A stretch of DNA of 64,000 bases from Anolis sagrei (GCF_037176765.1 NC_090024.1:104447057-104511056), one strand, 5' to 3'. Positions 43,755 through 55,448 are shown, counted from the stretch's first letter. Numbers and translations: made by a program. Notes: generated by a model from the sequence alone, not told the origin.

Positions 43755-43866
43755 TAAACAAACAAACCTTCATTTATATACCACTCTAGCTCCCCGAGGG
43801 CAGTTTCCAAGTAACATCATCAATACATACAAAGTAAACAACATAAACATAAAGTTAACCGGACAA
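43755..43866 (-). mobile_element. LINE 3' tail (L2/CR1-like)
   Basis: AAACAAACCTTCATTTATAT and CCACTCTAGCTCCCCGAGGG is a reversed LINE tail, cut off by the Helitron. Confidence 0.45.
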
Positions 43867-44745
43867 TCTATATAAATAAAAATGTAATGTTCGTTTGTGG
43901 GATTAACAGAACTCACAAACCACTGGATGAATTGAGACCAAATTTGGACAGCATACACCTAACAACCCAATGTATGTCCTTCACTCAAAAAAATTGATTT
44001 TGTCTTTTGGGAGTTGTAGTTGCTGGGATTTATAGTTCACCTACAATCAAATAGCATGATAGAATTGAACCAGCTGGGGCATACAGGATTCCCATGACCA
44101 ATAGAAAACACTAGAAGGGTTTGGTGAGCATTGACCTTGAGTTTGGGAGTTGTAGTTCACCCACATCCAGAGACTACCATGGACTCAAACAATGATGGAT
44201 CTAGACCAAACTTGGCACGCATATTCCATATGCCCAAATATGAACACAGATGGAATTTGGGGGAAATAGAACTTGACATTTGGGAGTTGTAGTTACTGGG
44301 ATTTATAGTTCACCTACAATCAAAGAGCGTTCTGAACCCCACCAATGACAGAATTGGGGCAAACTTCCCACACAGAATCCCCATGACCAACAGAAAATAC
44401 TCAAGGCCATCCAGTCCAACTCCCTTCACCAGGGCAAGAAAACGTAATCAAAGCCCTCCTGACAAAGAGCCATCCAGCCATAGATATAGATAGATATGAT
44501 TCGCGCACACACAGATATAGTATCATAGATTTGAAAGGGACCCCTGAAGACGGACAATTATATGTTGCATGTTCCAGAGTAGGCAAACAAGACAAACTCC
44601 ACATCCACACTGACAAAGAAACAAGAAGTACTGTTTACCCACAAGCATAAAGAAATTACATATATTAGAAACCAATGCTTTCTCATTACTTTATTTTCCA
44701 GATCACCAGACTGGGCCACAGCAACGTGTGGCAGGGGATGGCTAG
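43867..44745 (+). mobile_element. Helitron, complete non-autonomous copy
   Basis: 879 bp from TCTATATAAATAAAAATGTA (after A43866) to GGATGGCTAG (before T44746). The 3' hairpin GCCAC-AGCAACGT-GTGGC is nine bases before CTAG. There are no inverted ends or target duplication, as expected. The interior has three diverged repeats around GGGAGTTGTAGTT. It serves as reference for the other copies. Confidence 0.87.
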
Positions 44746-44764
44746 TAAAGCATTAAAAAAAATC

Positions 44765-45480
44765 ACAAAAGCATATATATATATAATCCTGTCTGTTCAA
44801 GGCAAATTAGTGAGGCAGTTGAAGCAGACAGTGTTGATTCTGAAGAAGAGACGGCATTTCTGTTCCCCAGAGAAAATGTGGCTTTTCATAAGGATAGTGA
44901 AACTTCGGAGCTCCAGTTGGAGGCTCCTTCTGGGAGCTCCGAGCCTCTTGTTTCCCAGGGCAACCAGGCCTGGCAGGACGAAGATAATGAGCTAACTGGC
45001 CTTGAAGATGGTGGTGATTTGATTAGAGAGGATCGTTTGCAATTAAGAGTTCGGAGAAGCACACGCCTTGCCAACAAGAGTGAAGCTAGAGATCAACGTA
45101 ATGCTTTCATGTTGGGGAAACTTATTTAATGATCTGGTCGAAGGGCATTCCCTGTCAGTCCAATGTTGTTTTTACCCTGTTAACTTCTGTGGAATTACGT
45201 TGGTTTTTGCGGAAAGCTTCTGGCTCTTTAGGACTTTGATTTTGATCCTGATTTTTGGAGACTTTGTCTTGCTTTACCAATGCTTTACCAATGCTTTACC
45301 AATGCTAAAGGACTATACTTCATGTTATTTGCCTTTGGAACCTGGGAACTTTGCATTTGCATTTAAGATTCTGTATTGCTCATTGAACTTTACTTCTTTA
45401 TTTCTCTGTTTTGTTTTTGTTTTTTTCTCAATAAACTACAAAATCTACAGCCTTGGTTTGTGGTGGTGTCATGGGCAAAG
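44765..45480 (+). mobile_element. Retroelement fossil: acidic/basic C-terminal frame plus LTR-like tail
   Basis: An open frame ending at about 45129 reads an acidic stretch followed by LQLRVRRSTRLANKSEARDQ, a basic RRSTR motif seen at the C-terminus of some LTR-type retroelement polyproteins. After the stop, a T-rich region with a CTCAATAAACTAC signal near 45430 could be the remains of a terminal repeat. It is broken and old; the family is uncertain. Confidence 0.35.
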
Positions 45481-45584
45481 TGAATCTATCCTGAGTTGCG
45501 ACAATAACCTGCACCTTGCATTTGGCTCGGCAGCTAATAGACAGTCAGTGAAGCTGTTTTTAAATAGGCATTGTATGCTCCCTA

Positions 45585-45735
45585 TTGTTTGCTCCAGTAA
45601 GGAGCCTGGCTGCCATCCGCTGTACCCATTGTACCAGTTGGAGCTTCCGGGCCATCTTCAAGGGCAGCCCCACATAGAGTGCATTGCAATAATCCAATCT
45701 GGATGTAACCACGCTGGCCAAGTCAGACTTATGCC
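45585..45735 (-). mobile_element. L2 LINE ORF fragment
   Basis: CAGTTGGAGCTTCCGGGCCA and CATCTTCAAGGGCAGCCCCA through GGCCAAGTCAGACTT match 51810-51910 of the intact L2. Confidence 0.75.
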
Positions 45736-46423
45736 CTTGCCTCTACAGTTAACTCCAGCCACTGCGAAAATGCAGCTCCAGAGACCCTGCCCAAATGAGA
45801 ATTTGCTCCAGCTCTGCATATAAAATAGATCCTGTATGAAAGATACCATTATGCAGAGGTTAAAAGGTTGACAGAACTAGTTCTAAAGCAAAAATAAATA
45901 AATGAACAATTAAAAAATCATTTCCCATATCAATTACAACGGCCTGCTTCATATGAAAGGTAGGGTTGTATTAGGCAGGTGCATCTATTCATCCACTGGG
46001 AGCCTAAGGAGGCTGACATTTAGCAAGACACCTGCTCCCCAAGCAGTGTGCTTTGCCAGGGCTTCTCAATACCTGTGCTCATGATAGGGAGCAACAGGCC
46101 ATAGAAATTCTGGGACAGAATCAGACGAAGAGCAGTTGTTTGGTACCAAAGAACTACATCTGTGCCTGAAATACGCATGTGGAATGACAAAATCTGCATG
46201 TGAAATGACACAGGAAAAAAAGGATTAATGTATACATAGTATGTTTTTCAGTTGCAGCATTTGTTTCACATGTATTGGTATACCTTCTGCAGACTAAGAT
46301 CAGTGAAAGCAGCACTGAAAATATTGCCATACAGTGGTGAATAGAGTCTGCAGAATTTGAAGGCAAATAAATGTTTGATGGGAGAAACAGGTTATGTATA
46401 ATGAAAGTGGAATGTGCAATTAT

Positions 46424-46872
46424 TTATTTATTTATGTATTTTATTTACAATTTTTCTACCCCACCCTTTTCAATCCCCTAGGGGGGACTTTGAGCGGCTA
46501 ACACTGGCAACAATTCGATGCTGCAATCACAATGTAACAACAATATAAATCCATAAATATGCAAAAGATTAAAACAATAACATTCATTATACAGTCAAGT
46601 AGCCGTTTCCATTATCACAACAATCATATGGTCCAATTCAGTGTCCAAAGTGCCGTTGTGCCTGCTAGCCAAAAGCCTGGTTCCAAAACCACAATTTCAG
46701 TTTTTCCCTAAAGGAAAGGAGAGAGGATGCTGATCTAATGTTGCTGGGAAGCGAATTCCACAAGCGGGGGGTCACCACCGAGAAGGCCCTGTCCCTCATC
46801 CCCACCAGACGTGTTTGTGAGGCTGGTAGGACCGAGAGCAGGGCCTCCCAAGTGAACCTTAAACTACGATTA
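46424..46872 (-). mobile_element. L2 LINE 3' end with part of ORF
   Basis: An ATTT tail, CTACCCCACCCTTTTCAATC, then GCGAATTCCACAAGCGGG and GAGAAGGCCCTGTCCCTCAT correspond to the L2 at 51172-51600. The homologous L2 codes WNTLP at that point. Confidence 0.75.
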
Positions 46873-46905
46873 TGTATGTATGTATGTATGTGTGTGTGTG
46901 TGTGT
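46873..46905 (+). repeat. (GTAT)n(GT)n microsatellite
   Basis: GTATGTATGTATGTATGTGT followed by a GT run. Confidence 0.9.
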
Positions 46906-47201
46906 CAGTGTTAAACCTTAACACCGTGTTACAGATGGCCTGAGTAAATCAGGAAAGGCATGACCCTGAGTTTGCAAGAGCCATTCATTTTGGGCTCTTT
47001 AAGATGTTTTGTTCATAGGGTTGCCATAAACTCAATCTGACTTGTTGTCAAATAACAGCAATAAAATACATCATCTGAACTCTGTATTTTGTTTTATTTA
47101 CAGTATTACTACCTCGTTCTGGATCAGCTCACTTAAGATTAAACAAAAAACAAACAAATAAAGAGCTCAAGAGCTTACAATTAGAAATACATCATGCTAA
47201 A

Positions 47202-47472
47202 ATGGAGCCCCCGGTGGCACAGGGGTTAAACCCCTGTGCCGGCAGGACTGAAGACCGACAGGTCGCAGGTTCGAATCCAGAGAGAGCGTGGATGAACTCC
47301 CTCTATCAGCTCCAGCTCCTCATGCAGGGACATGAGAGAAGCCTCCCACAAGGATGGTAACACATCAAAACATCCGGGCGTCCCCTGGGCAACGTCCTTG
47401 CAGATGGCCAATTCTTTCACACCAGAAGCGACTTGCAGTTTCTCGAGTCACTCCTGACACGACAAAAAAAAA
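47202..47472 (+). mobile_element. tRNA-derived SINE (family A), complete and young-looking
   Basis: The head is GGAGCCCCCGGTGGCACAGG, B box GGTTCGAATCC, and the end CTCCTGACACGACAAAAAAA. The exact 11-bp duplication ATCATGCTAAA lies at 47191-47201 and 47473-47483. Confidence 0.92.
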
Positions 47473-47483
47473 ATCATGCTAAA

Positions 47484-48491
47484 GTTGCAGTGACTGGGAA
47501 GGTGGATGAAGGTAGGCAAATTGTCACATTCACTTTAGCACTTCTTTGGTTCCTCAAGAAAAACCCCATGACCAATACTTTAAAAATAGAAAATTACTCT
47601 AGGAAGAGATATGTGCAGGCTAAGATGGGAGTGAATGTGTAGCATGGTTCAGGTCAAAGAGTTTGCATTTAACATGACTATTTTTTGTTATAAAGATGCA
47701 GAAAAAGGAAGAACTGGTTTACACCAAGGTCAGTGGCAGGTGAGTGAGCTGAGGATTGAGTGTCTGTATAAAAATGGTTCCTACATTTATCAGCACTCTC
47801 CCTTACATGCATCAACTGCATTATCCTTAAATATATAATACCTGCCTATATTAATAAGCTCAGTCTAAAAGCATTGCAAAAACAAATATGTGATCATGTG
47901 AATTCCCTGGATTTAAGGTTGTAATTTTGTATTTTGGAAAGCCCATTCAAGGGCACTTCACTGCTTATGCTTGCCTCCAGCAAGTGGTGAATGGGTAGGT
48001 TCCTTGAAGGAAACAAGTATGAATGACTTCAGGGAAAATAAATAACATTATTAATATGTGTGTATATAATTTTATTATTTATTTAACATGTCAGAGGAGA
48101 AGTGAGAATGCAGTTATAATGTATTAAAAACCACAAACAAAGTTTAAACCTAGCACTGTACTAAATGTCCTTTGACCAGTAGCTGGCCACTTGGAGTGTC
48201 TCTGGTGTCGCTGTAAGAAGGTCCTCCATTGCGCATGTGGCAGGACTCAGATTGCATTGTAGTAAGTGGTCTGTGGTTTTCTCTTCTCCACAATCGCATG
48301 TTGTGGACTCCACTTTGTAGACCTAAATAATTTTATACCCCCCCCCCCCCCCCGTGCTTGCCCATTTACTTATATAAGGTATCACCTCCCCAAGAAGCAG
48401 TTTCTATCTTCAATGGAAGTTACAGATATTTCTGATGCTTAAAAAATAAATTTAAAAAGCCTGAAATTATGGGCACCATGTATGTATATGT
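47484..48491. other. Intergenic stretch, mostly unassigned
   Basis: About 48055-48330 (AACATGTCAGAGGAGAAGTG, GGTCCTCCATTGCGCATGTG) looks like a diverged repeat, family unknown. The rest shows nothing recognised. Confidence 0.4.
48341..48355 (+). repeat. Poly-C tract
   Basis: A run of about 14 C. Confidence 0.8.
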
Positions 48492-48866
48492 ATTAGGCAT
48501 GGGCAAGCCATGGTTCTAAATGGTTCTAAAGTACTTACAAAAGTAAAGTTCTGGTGGTGAAAACTAGGGGGCGCTGGTGCTTTCTACAGTGTTGCTAAAG
48601 TTCTGGTGGTGAAAAATTCAGAATTCTTAACAAAACTTTCAAAATTTCATTCTAAATGATAGTTCCTATTTGGTTCTGTCATTAAAATCGCCAATAATGA
48701 AATAATAATACAATTTTGAAAGTTTTGTTAAGAATTCTGAATTTTTCACCACCAGAACTTTAGCAACACTGTAGAAAGCACCAGCGCCCCCTAGTTTTCA
48801 CCACCAGAACTTTACTTTTCTAAGTACTTTAGAACTATTTAGAACCATGGATTTCCCATGCCTAAT
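48492..48866. mobile_element. MITE with ~155-bp inverted arms
   Basis: ATTAGGCATGGGCAAGCCAT faces ATGGATTTCCCATGCCTAAT. Inside, AAAGTTCTGGTGGTGAAAAC and GGGGGCGCTGGTGCTTTCTA have inverted partners in the other arm. Only about 60 bp at the centre is unpaired. The AAAGTTCTGGTGGTGAAAA motif occurs twice per arm. The superfamily is unclear; no target duplication is obvious. Confidence 0.8.
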
Positions 48867-49701
48867 GTGTATATGTCTTCAAGTCATCTATTGATTTATG
48901 GCATCCTCATGAATTTTTTGTAGTTTTCTTAAGCAAGGAATATTCAGAACTGGTTTTGCCAGTTCCTTCCTCTGAAATAGTCCAGTATATTTACCTGGAA
49001 GTTCTTGCTGATCTGAGTTAACAGTCCCATTAATACTGTAGAAATGTTACACTTTTAATAGCTTTTAATCACACATGGTATTTTATAGTCTTACAGATTT
49101 ATTGCATGAATGATGAAGTGACAAAGATTTTTTTTTCCTGTGAGGACTGCAAATGGAAGAGATTGAAAGGCCGTGATTCAAAATTCATGTCCTCTTTTTC
49201 TCTGTCTGATTTAAAACAAATGTGATGAGCTTTCAACCAATTCCCTAGAGCAGCCTTCTCTGTAATTTGATAAAATACTCTAGCAGAGTATAGTCAGAGA
49301 GCTAACGTTCTGTAGAGTTATCTGAAATGAAATCTTTGCACATTTGATTTGGCATTAATAACTCTCTTCAGAACAACGCATGAGGAGTAGCCGCACAATG
49401 CGTTTATGCATGTATAATGTGTGTACTTCTTAGATGTCATGAATAGACTAATACAATTCTGATGGATATGACCATTAATGCTGTTTTAATTATTAAACTG
49501 ATAGTATTTTGGGGTCTTTTCTTTAATTATGAGAAATAACCAAGACCAAAATCTTTGGAAGTTGAATGTGTGAGCATTGTAACAACATCTAGTGTAACTT
49601 CCTGCTGAACTGTTGCCCAAGTATGCTTTGTTTCCTCAACATTCCTTGTCCCTGTAATGTTGAGATCATAACTTTTAAATTGTCAGTTTGTAAGCAATGA
49701 T

Positions 49702-50029
49702 CTCCCAGGGGTGCAGTGGGTTAAACTGCTGAGCTGCTGAAATTACTGACCAAAAGGTCGGTAGTTTGAATACAGGAAGCGGGGTGAGCTCCCACTGTTA
49801 GTACCAGCTTCTGCCAACCTAGCAATTTGAAAACATGCAAATGTGAGTAGATCATAGGTAACACTTCGACTGGAAGGTATTGGAGCTCCATGCAGTCATG
49901 CTGACCACATGACCTTGGCAGCATCTATGGACAATGTCGGCTCTTTGGCTGAGAAATGGAGATGAGCACCATCCCCTAGAGTTGGACATAACTAGACTTA
50001 CTGTCAAGGGGAAACCTTTCCCCTTTTTA
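49702..50029 (+). mobile_element. Sauria-type SINE, diverged
   Basis: GGGGTGCAGTGGGTTAAACT and GGTAGTTTGAATACAGG are the decayed A and B boxes; AACATGCAAATGTGAGTAGA and GCTGACCACATGACCTTGGC are body motifs; the end is AGTTGGACATAACTAGACTT. Confidence 0.85.
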
Positions 50030-50811
50030 TAGACTCAAAATACCTTGTTTATTTACTTACTTACTTTTTATCTTACGTAAACTGGCCTGGAAATCTTCGT
50101 ACTAAAGAGCAAGACAGTGCTTTGACTTCAATCTTAAAAATAAGTATCAGGTAAAAAATAGTTTTGCAAAATTAGATGTGTAAAAGAACATATAAACACT
50201 GGCTTGGCAGTAAGAGAAAATTGTATGTAGCCATTTGGTCTTCCCATAGGCCATACCAAATATAATTTTCTACAGATCAGATCAAGAACAGCACGTAGCA
50301 GAATGCTTAGTATTGAAACTAAGTGAAAGCAGAGAGCTATGGAAAAAGGAGGGTTATATAGACAGAGGGACTTAATCAAATTTTGATAGCTTTTTTAAAT
50401 GAAAGGAGCCCTTCCATTCATTGAATAATTGACCTAGATCCATCCCTGTACATCAGTGCTGGGTAATAAAGTAGGTTTGGGGTTAATTTGACAGTGACTG
50501 CCAAAGTTGCCATAGTCAACATACAAAACTGGAGGTGGCCAAATTCAATTTGAATTTTGAAACATTTAAATGTGATGGGGTGGAGGGCTACAGTACTCAT
50601 AAAAGGTAACTTCTCTCTCCTGGAGGCTTTCACGAGAAACATTTTTTTTCATCCAGGAAGTGTGACGAGGTCAAAGGCTACATAAATAGCCACACATGAT
50701 GGCATGCACCATGGTGCTCCACCCCCCAACGCTATGAGTCAGAGTTAAAATATGGATGATCTTCATTAAATTGCTCAATTTTTTATAATTTGCTTCTACC
50801 TACTTGTACTT

Positions 50812-51153
50812 CTACCCCTGGTCACTCAGCGAGGCAAACCGCTGAGCTGCTGAACTTTCTGTCCAAAACGTCTGCAGTTCAAATCCGGGGAGCAGGGGGA
50901 GCTCCCACTGTTAGCCCCAGCTTCTGCCAACCTAGCAGTTTGAAAACATACAAATGTGAGTAGATCAATATATACCGTTTCTGCGGAAAGATAATGACAC
51001 TCCATACAGTCATGCTGGCCACATGACCTTGGAGGTCTCTACAGACAACTCCGACTCTTCAGCTTAGAAATGGTGATGAGCACCAACCTCCAGAGTCAGA
51101 CACGATTAGACTAAACGTTAAGGGAAAAACTTCACTTTTATCTTTACCTTTAT
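50812..51153 (+). mobile_element. Sauria-type SINE
   Basis: CAGTTCAAATCCGGGGAGC holds the B box; GCTGGCCACATGACCTTGGA is body; the end GAGTCAGACACGATTAGACT is BovB-like. TTGTACTT flanks it at 50804-50811 and 51154-51161. Confidence 0.87.
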
Positions 51154-51171
51154 TTGTACTTTTGTAATTAT

Positions 51172-54100
51172 TTTATTTATTTATTATTTATTTACTGTCC
51201 TTGTATACCGCCGTTTCTCAGCCTAACTGGCGACTCAATGCAGTTTACAACAGAATATACAGTACACAGTATACAATTAAAACCGTAAAAAACATAATAC
51301 ACAATATTTCACATAAATCACAATCCAATACATCTCCTAACTAAAATCGTGGTCCTATTGCATCATCCATATTACCAATCCGTAGTCGACACATTCATTG
51401 CACCGAATTAACCAAATGCCTGCTTGAACATCCAAGTTTTTAGTCTTTTTCGGAATACCATCAGCGAGGAGGCTGATCTTACCTCCATGGGAAGGGTGTT
51501 CCAGAGCCGAGGGGCCACCACAGAAAAGGCCCTGTCTCTCGTCCCCGCCAGCTGCACCTGTGAAGCAGGCGGGATAGAGAGCAAGGCCTCCCCAGAAGAT
51601 CTTAGGGTCCTGGTGGGCTGATAGGCCGAGATACGTTCGGATAGGTAGGTTGGGCCAGAACCGTTTAGGGCTTTAAAGGCCAATGCCAGCACTTTGAAAT
51701 GAGCCCGGTAGCAAATTGGCAGCCAGTGGAGCTGGTGCAGCAAAGGAGTTGTGCGCTCCCTGCGCTCCGCTCCAGTTAGTATCATGGCTGCCGACCGTTG
51801 GACTAATTGGAGCTTCCGAGCCGTCTTCAAAGGCAACCCCACGTAGAGAGCGTTGCAGTAGTCTAAACGGGATGTAACCAGAGCGTGGACTACCGTGGCC
51901 AAGTCAGACTTCCCAAGGTACGGGCGCAGTTGGCGCACGAGTTTTAACTGTGCGAATGCTCCCCTGGTCACCGCCGAGATCTGGGGTTCCAGGCTCAGCG
52001 ATGAGTCCAGGATCACACCCAAACTGCGAACCTGCGTCTTCAGGGGGAGTGTGACCCCATCCAACACAGGCTGTAACCCTATACCCTGTTCGGCCTTGCG
52101 ACTGACCAGGAGTACCTCTGTCTTGTCTGGATTCAATTTCAATTTGTTCGCCCCCATCCAGACCGTCACAGCAGCCAAGCACCGGTTCAGGACCTCGACA
52201 GCCTCCTTAGTGACAGGTGGGAAGGAGTGACAGAGTTGAATATCATCTGCGTACAAATGACATCGCACCCCGAAACTCCGGATGATCTCACCCAGCAGCT
52301 TCATGTAGATGTTGAACAACATGGGAGATAATATTGAACCCTGAGGAACCCCACAAGACAAAGGTTGTGGGGTTGAGTAGGAGTCTCCCAATAACACCTT
52401 CTGAGACTGACCCTCGAGGAATGAGCGGAGCCACTGTAGAACAGTTCCTCCAAGACCCATTCCCGTGAGGCGTCCCAGAAGGATACCGTGGTCGACGGTA
52501 TCGAAGGCCGCTGAGAGGTCCAGCAGCACCAACAGGGACACACTCCCCCTGTCGAGCTCCCGGCGCAGATCATCGACTAAGGCGACCAAAGCTGTCTCGG
52601 TACCATGCCCCGGCCTAAAGCCAGACTGTGCCGGGCCCAGATAATCCGTGTCTACCAAGAATGCCTGGAGTTGTGAGGCCACCACACGTTCCAGGACTTT
52701 GCCCAAGAAGGGGAGATTGGAAACAGGCCGATAGTTGACGAATTGAGTGGGGTCCAGTGATGGTTTCTTCAACAGCGGTTTTATCACAGCTTGCTTTAAG
52801 CTGGCTGGAAATATGCCTTCCCGAAGGGAGGCATTAACCACCACCTTCACCCACTCGGCCAATCCCTCTCTGGCCTCCTTCAGAAGCCAGGATGGGCAGG
52901 GGTCTAGGATGCATGTGGTAGCTCTCATTCCTCCAAGCACCTTGTCCACATCCTCGGATTGAACCAATTGAAATGAATCCATCAAAACCGGACAAGCAGA
53001 TGCTCGTGTTACATCCTCAGAGACTGCCGTTAATATGGTATCCAGACCAGAGCGGATCAAAGCGACTTTGTCTGCAAAGAACTGAGCAAAGGCTTCACAG
53101 CGAGCTGCCGAGTCATCAGGGCACCCATCCTGCATGGTGGGCTTTAACAGGCCTCTGACAACTCGGAACAGTTCTGCCGGACGGTTCTTTGCAGATGCAA
53201 TAGTGGCCGCAAAGAAGGTCTTCTTTGCGGCTTTTATTGCCGCGGCGTATGCCCTTAGAAAGGACACGAACCGTGTTCGATTTGGCTCGCTCGGATCTGA
53301 ACGCCACACGCTCTCTAGTACCCTCTTCTTTCGCTTCAACGCTGCCAGCTCCTCAGTAAACCAAGGAGCTGGTTTAGCTCGGCTACTCGAGAGGGGACGT
53401 TCTGGGGCGATCGTGTCTATTGCCCTAGTCATCTCCCCATTCCAGAGAGCGACCAGGACATCGACAGGATCACCAACCGAGGAGGCGGGAAATTCCCCAA
53501 GAGCCGTCAGGAATCCATCCGGATCCATAAGCCTCCTGGGGCGGACCAACTTAATGGGTCCTCCACCTCTGCGGAGGTTAGGGGGTGCAGTGAGTCTAAA
53601 GCTGACCAGGTGGTGGTCGGTCCATGGCAACGGAGAGATGGATAACTCCTCAACACCGCCACCTTCCTCCCATCCCTGACAGAAAACCAAGTCCAATGTA
53701 TGTCCAGCACTGTGGGTGGGGCCAGATACCTGTTGGGACAGCCCCATGGTTGCCATGGCAGACATGAAGTCCTGAGCCGCTCCCAATAAGATGGCCTCGG
53801 CGTGGACGTTGAAGTCCCCCAGCACAAGTAGCCGTTGGGACTCCAATGCCAGGTCCGAGACCACCCCCGCTAGCTCAGTCAGGGAGTCCGTAGTGCAGCG
53901 AGGTGGACGGTACACTAACAGAATCCCTAAACTGTCCCGGTCACCCACCTTCAGGTGGACGCATTCAAATTTTGTTGACTGCGGGATGGGGCCCCTGGTC
54001 AGACGAATGGAATCTCTATAGACCACTGCAACCCCGCCTCCCCGCCCTCCGGATCTCGGTTGGTGCTGCACAGAGAAGCCTGGTGGACAAAGCTGGGTCA

Positions 54101-54380
54101 AATTCACTCCTCCAGCTTCATCCAGCCAGGTCTCTGTGATGCACGCCAGATCTGCCCGTTCATCCAGGATCAAATCCTGGATGAAAGCTGTTTTACCATT
54201 GACAGATCTGGCGTTCAACAGCACCACCTTCAACCCGGCGGGACCGCCTTCCTGGTTACACCAACTTCCCACATCAGGAGACCGCTTTGGAATTACTAAT
54301 GTTGATCCACGTTCCCTAGGCCGAATTAAAGGTCTCCCTTTCCCGTATCTCCCCCTCCCCACCACATTTCACATTGTGAA
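51172..54380 (-). mobile_element. L2-clade LINE, probably 5'-truncated but with intact ORF2
   Basis: The element is GC-richer than its flanks. Its 3' UTR (51407-51172 read on the minus strand) has GCATTGAGTCGCCAGTTAGG and CGGTATACAAGGACAGTAAA, then an AAATAAAT-type tail; this end recurs at 42785 and, in decayed form, at 46424. The 5' limit is uncertain; no ORF1 is seen and no clear target duplication was found. Confidence 0.87.
51408..54365 (-). CDS. L2 ORF2: apurinic-type endonuclease plus reverse transcriptase
   Basis: One uninterrupted frame of 985 residues. The N-terminal endonuclease (about 45-260) shows N51 in LLNARS, E78 in ITETW, Y152, D184 and N186 in GDFN, and D250-H251 in WTDHH, so all expected active-site residues are there. 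The reverse transcriptase (about 525-780) has NYRPVSNLPFLGKVLER, FRPGHGTETAL, D616 in LLDLSAAFDTVDH, GVPQGSILSPMLF and YADD at 705-708. The C-terminal part has LHQLHWLPICYR and DRAFSVVAPRLWNTLP, typical of L2/CR1-group proteins; the RT text is closer to L2 than CR1. The start at 54365 may not be the native one. An undamaged ORF means a recent insertion. Confidence 0.9.
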   Translation of the reverse strand: MVGRGRYGKGRPLIRPRERGSTLVIPKRSPDVGSWCNQEGGPAGLKVVLLNARSVNGKTAFIQDLILDERADLACITETWLDEAGGVNLTQLCPPGFSVQHQPRSGGRGGGVAVVYRDSIRLTRGPIPQSTKFECVHLKVGDRDSLGILLVYRPPRCTTDSLTELAGVVSDLALESQRLLVLGDFNVHAEAILLGAAQDFMSAMATMGLSQQVSGPTHSAGHTLDLVFCQGWEEGGGVEELSISPLPWTDHHLVSFRLTAPPNLRRGGGPIKLVRPRRLMDPDGFLTALGEFPASSVGDPVDVLVALWNGEMTRAIDTIAPERPLSSSRAKPAPWFTEELAALKRKKRVLESVWRSDPSEPNRTRFVSFLRAYAAAIKAAKKTFFAATIASAKNRPAELFRVVRGLLKPTMQDGCPDDSAARCEAFAQFFADKVALIRSGLDTILTAVSEDVTRASACPVLMDSFQLVQSEDVDKVLGGMRATTCILDPCPSWLLKEAREGLAEWVKVVVNASLREGIFPASLKQAVIKPLLKKPSLDPTQFVNYRPVSNLPFLGKVLERVVASQLQAFLVDTDYLGPAQSGFRPGHGTETALVALVDDLRRELDRGSVSLLVLLDLSAAFDTVDHGILLGRLTGMGLGGTVLQWLRSFLEGQSQKVLLGDSYSTPQPLSCGVPQGSILSPMLFNIYMKLLGEIIRSFGVRCHLYADDIQLCHSFPPVTKEAVEVLNRCLAAVTVWMGANKLKLNPDKTEVLLVSRKAEQGIGLQPVLDGVTLPLKTQVRSLGVILDSSLSLEPQISAVTRGAFAQLKLVRQLRPYLGKSDLATVVHALVTSRLDYCNALYVGLPLKTARKLQLVQRSAAMILTGAERRERTTPLLHQLHWLPICYRAHFKVLALAFKALNGSGPTYLSERISAYQPTRTLRSSGEALLSIPPASQVQLAGTRDRAFSVVAPRLWNTLPMEVRSASSLMVFRKRLKTWMFKQAFG

Positions 54381-55201
54381 ATATTTTTGACCATATCAAT
54401 AGTGCTCCTCAAAGGTGCAAAGATGTTAAATGACCAGACGGGTAAATATCTCCTTTGAAATATCAGTCTCCTTGATCAAAACAAAGTTTAAGGTTAATGG
54501 CAACTGAAATGGAACAATAGCTGCTTCCCATCATTTTCTCATTAGTGTGCCATGTGCTCTTAAATTGATATTTTCTTTTTTCTCTGCTATGTCTTTTGAA
54601 TTATACCACTGAGAAATCAAACTTATGTTTTCTTCCACATTGAGGTAGAAAGGCACAGTATATGTTGCTGTCCTTTTATCACCTTTTATCTCTTTTGTCA
54701 GATGAGATTCAGACTACATCCTCTTTAAAAAGTTATCCCTCATCTTCTTTTAATCCAGCTCTTCTTTAACTCTTAACTGAATTACCCTTCTTCCTAATAA
54801 GATGTTTGTTCCAATTCTAAGTACTTCGCTCTCTTGATAATGGCTCATCAGTCACTGCCTTTTGAAGTATTAATTCATGGAAACAACCACTGAAACGGTG
54901 CCTGAATTATGTTTGGTGCTCTTTATTTTCTCTGTATACATGTTGAATTAAATCTTTGAACCTGCATACATTATTAGCAGCTTGCATATGGCTCCACTAA
55001 AATACATTATGAAGATATTAACTCCATTGTTTAAAATATCCCACTCCATATCGGAATAGCTGGATTTAGCCTGTTGACTGTTGGATACTTGTCATCAAAA
55101 GTAAAATGGCTAGACATGGCTAGACATTTGCTACGCCTGGTTCTTGCAAATATGTCATTTTGTGTGCATTGCCCCATTCCTTGACAATTTTATCATCTGT
55201 G
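54381..55201. other. Intergenic stretch without recognised features
   Basis: AT-rich and unique-looking, between the L2 and the LTR nest. Confidence 0.5.
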
Positions 55202-55448
55202 ATATCTGTTGCACTAAGCGCATTTCAATCAAGTCCAATGCAGAAGACACAATAATGTTGCATCCAGGCAAGAGGGAAAAAACAGAAAAGCTTTACTCTT
55301 ATCAGCAAAGTTAATACATAAACTTGCAATATTACAAAGAGTGCAACAAACTTACATAGTATTTGTCAACAATACAGAATAAGGCTTCTTCATCTTCATC
55401 CAAATGAGAGAACAATAGAAATGGTTGAGCAAAATACCTGAGCAAAGG

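Noticed and set aside
45068-45823. 251-codon + strand frame
   Set aside because: It crosses a retroelement tail and an L2 fragment lying on the opposite strand; no coherent protein.
47202-47290. tRNA gene at SINE heads (A box and B box present)
   Set aside because: The boxes belong to tRNA-derived SINEs; the cloverleaf is not intact and the unit is repeated through the window.
53134-53679. 181-codon + strand frame within the L2
   Set aside because: It is antisense to the intact 985-residue ORF.
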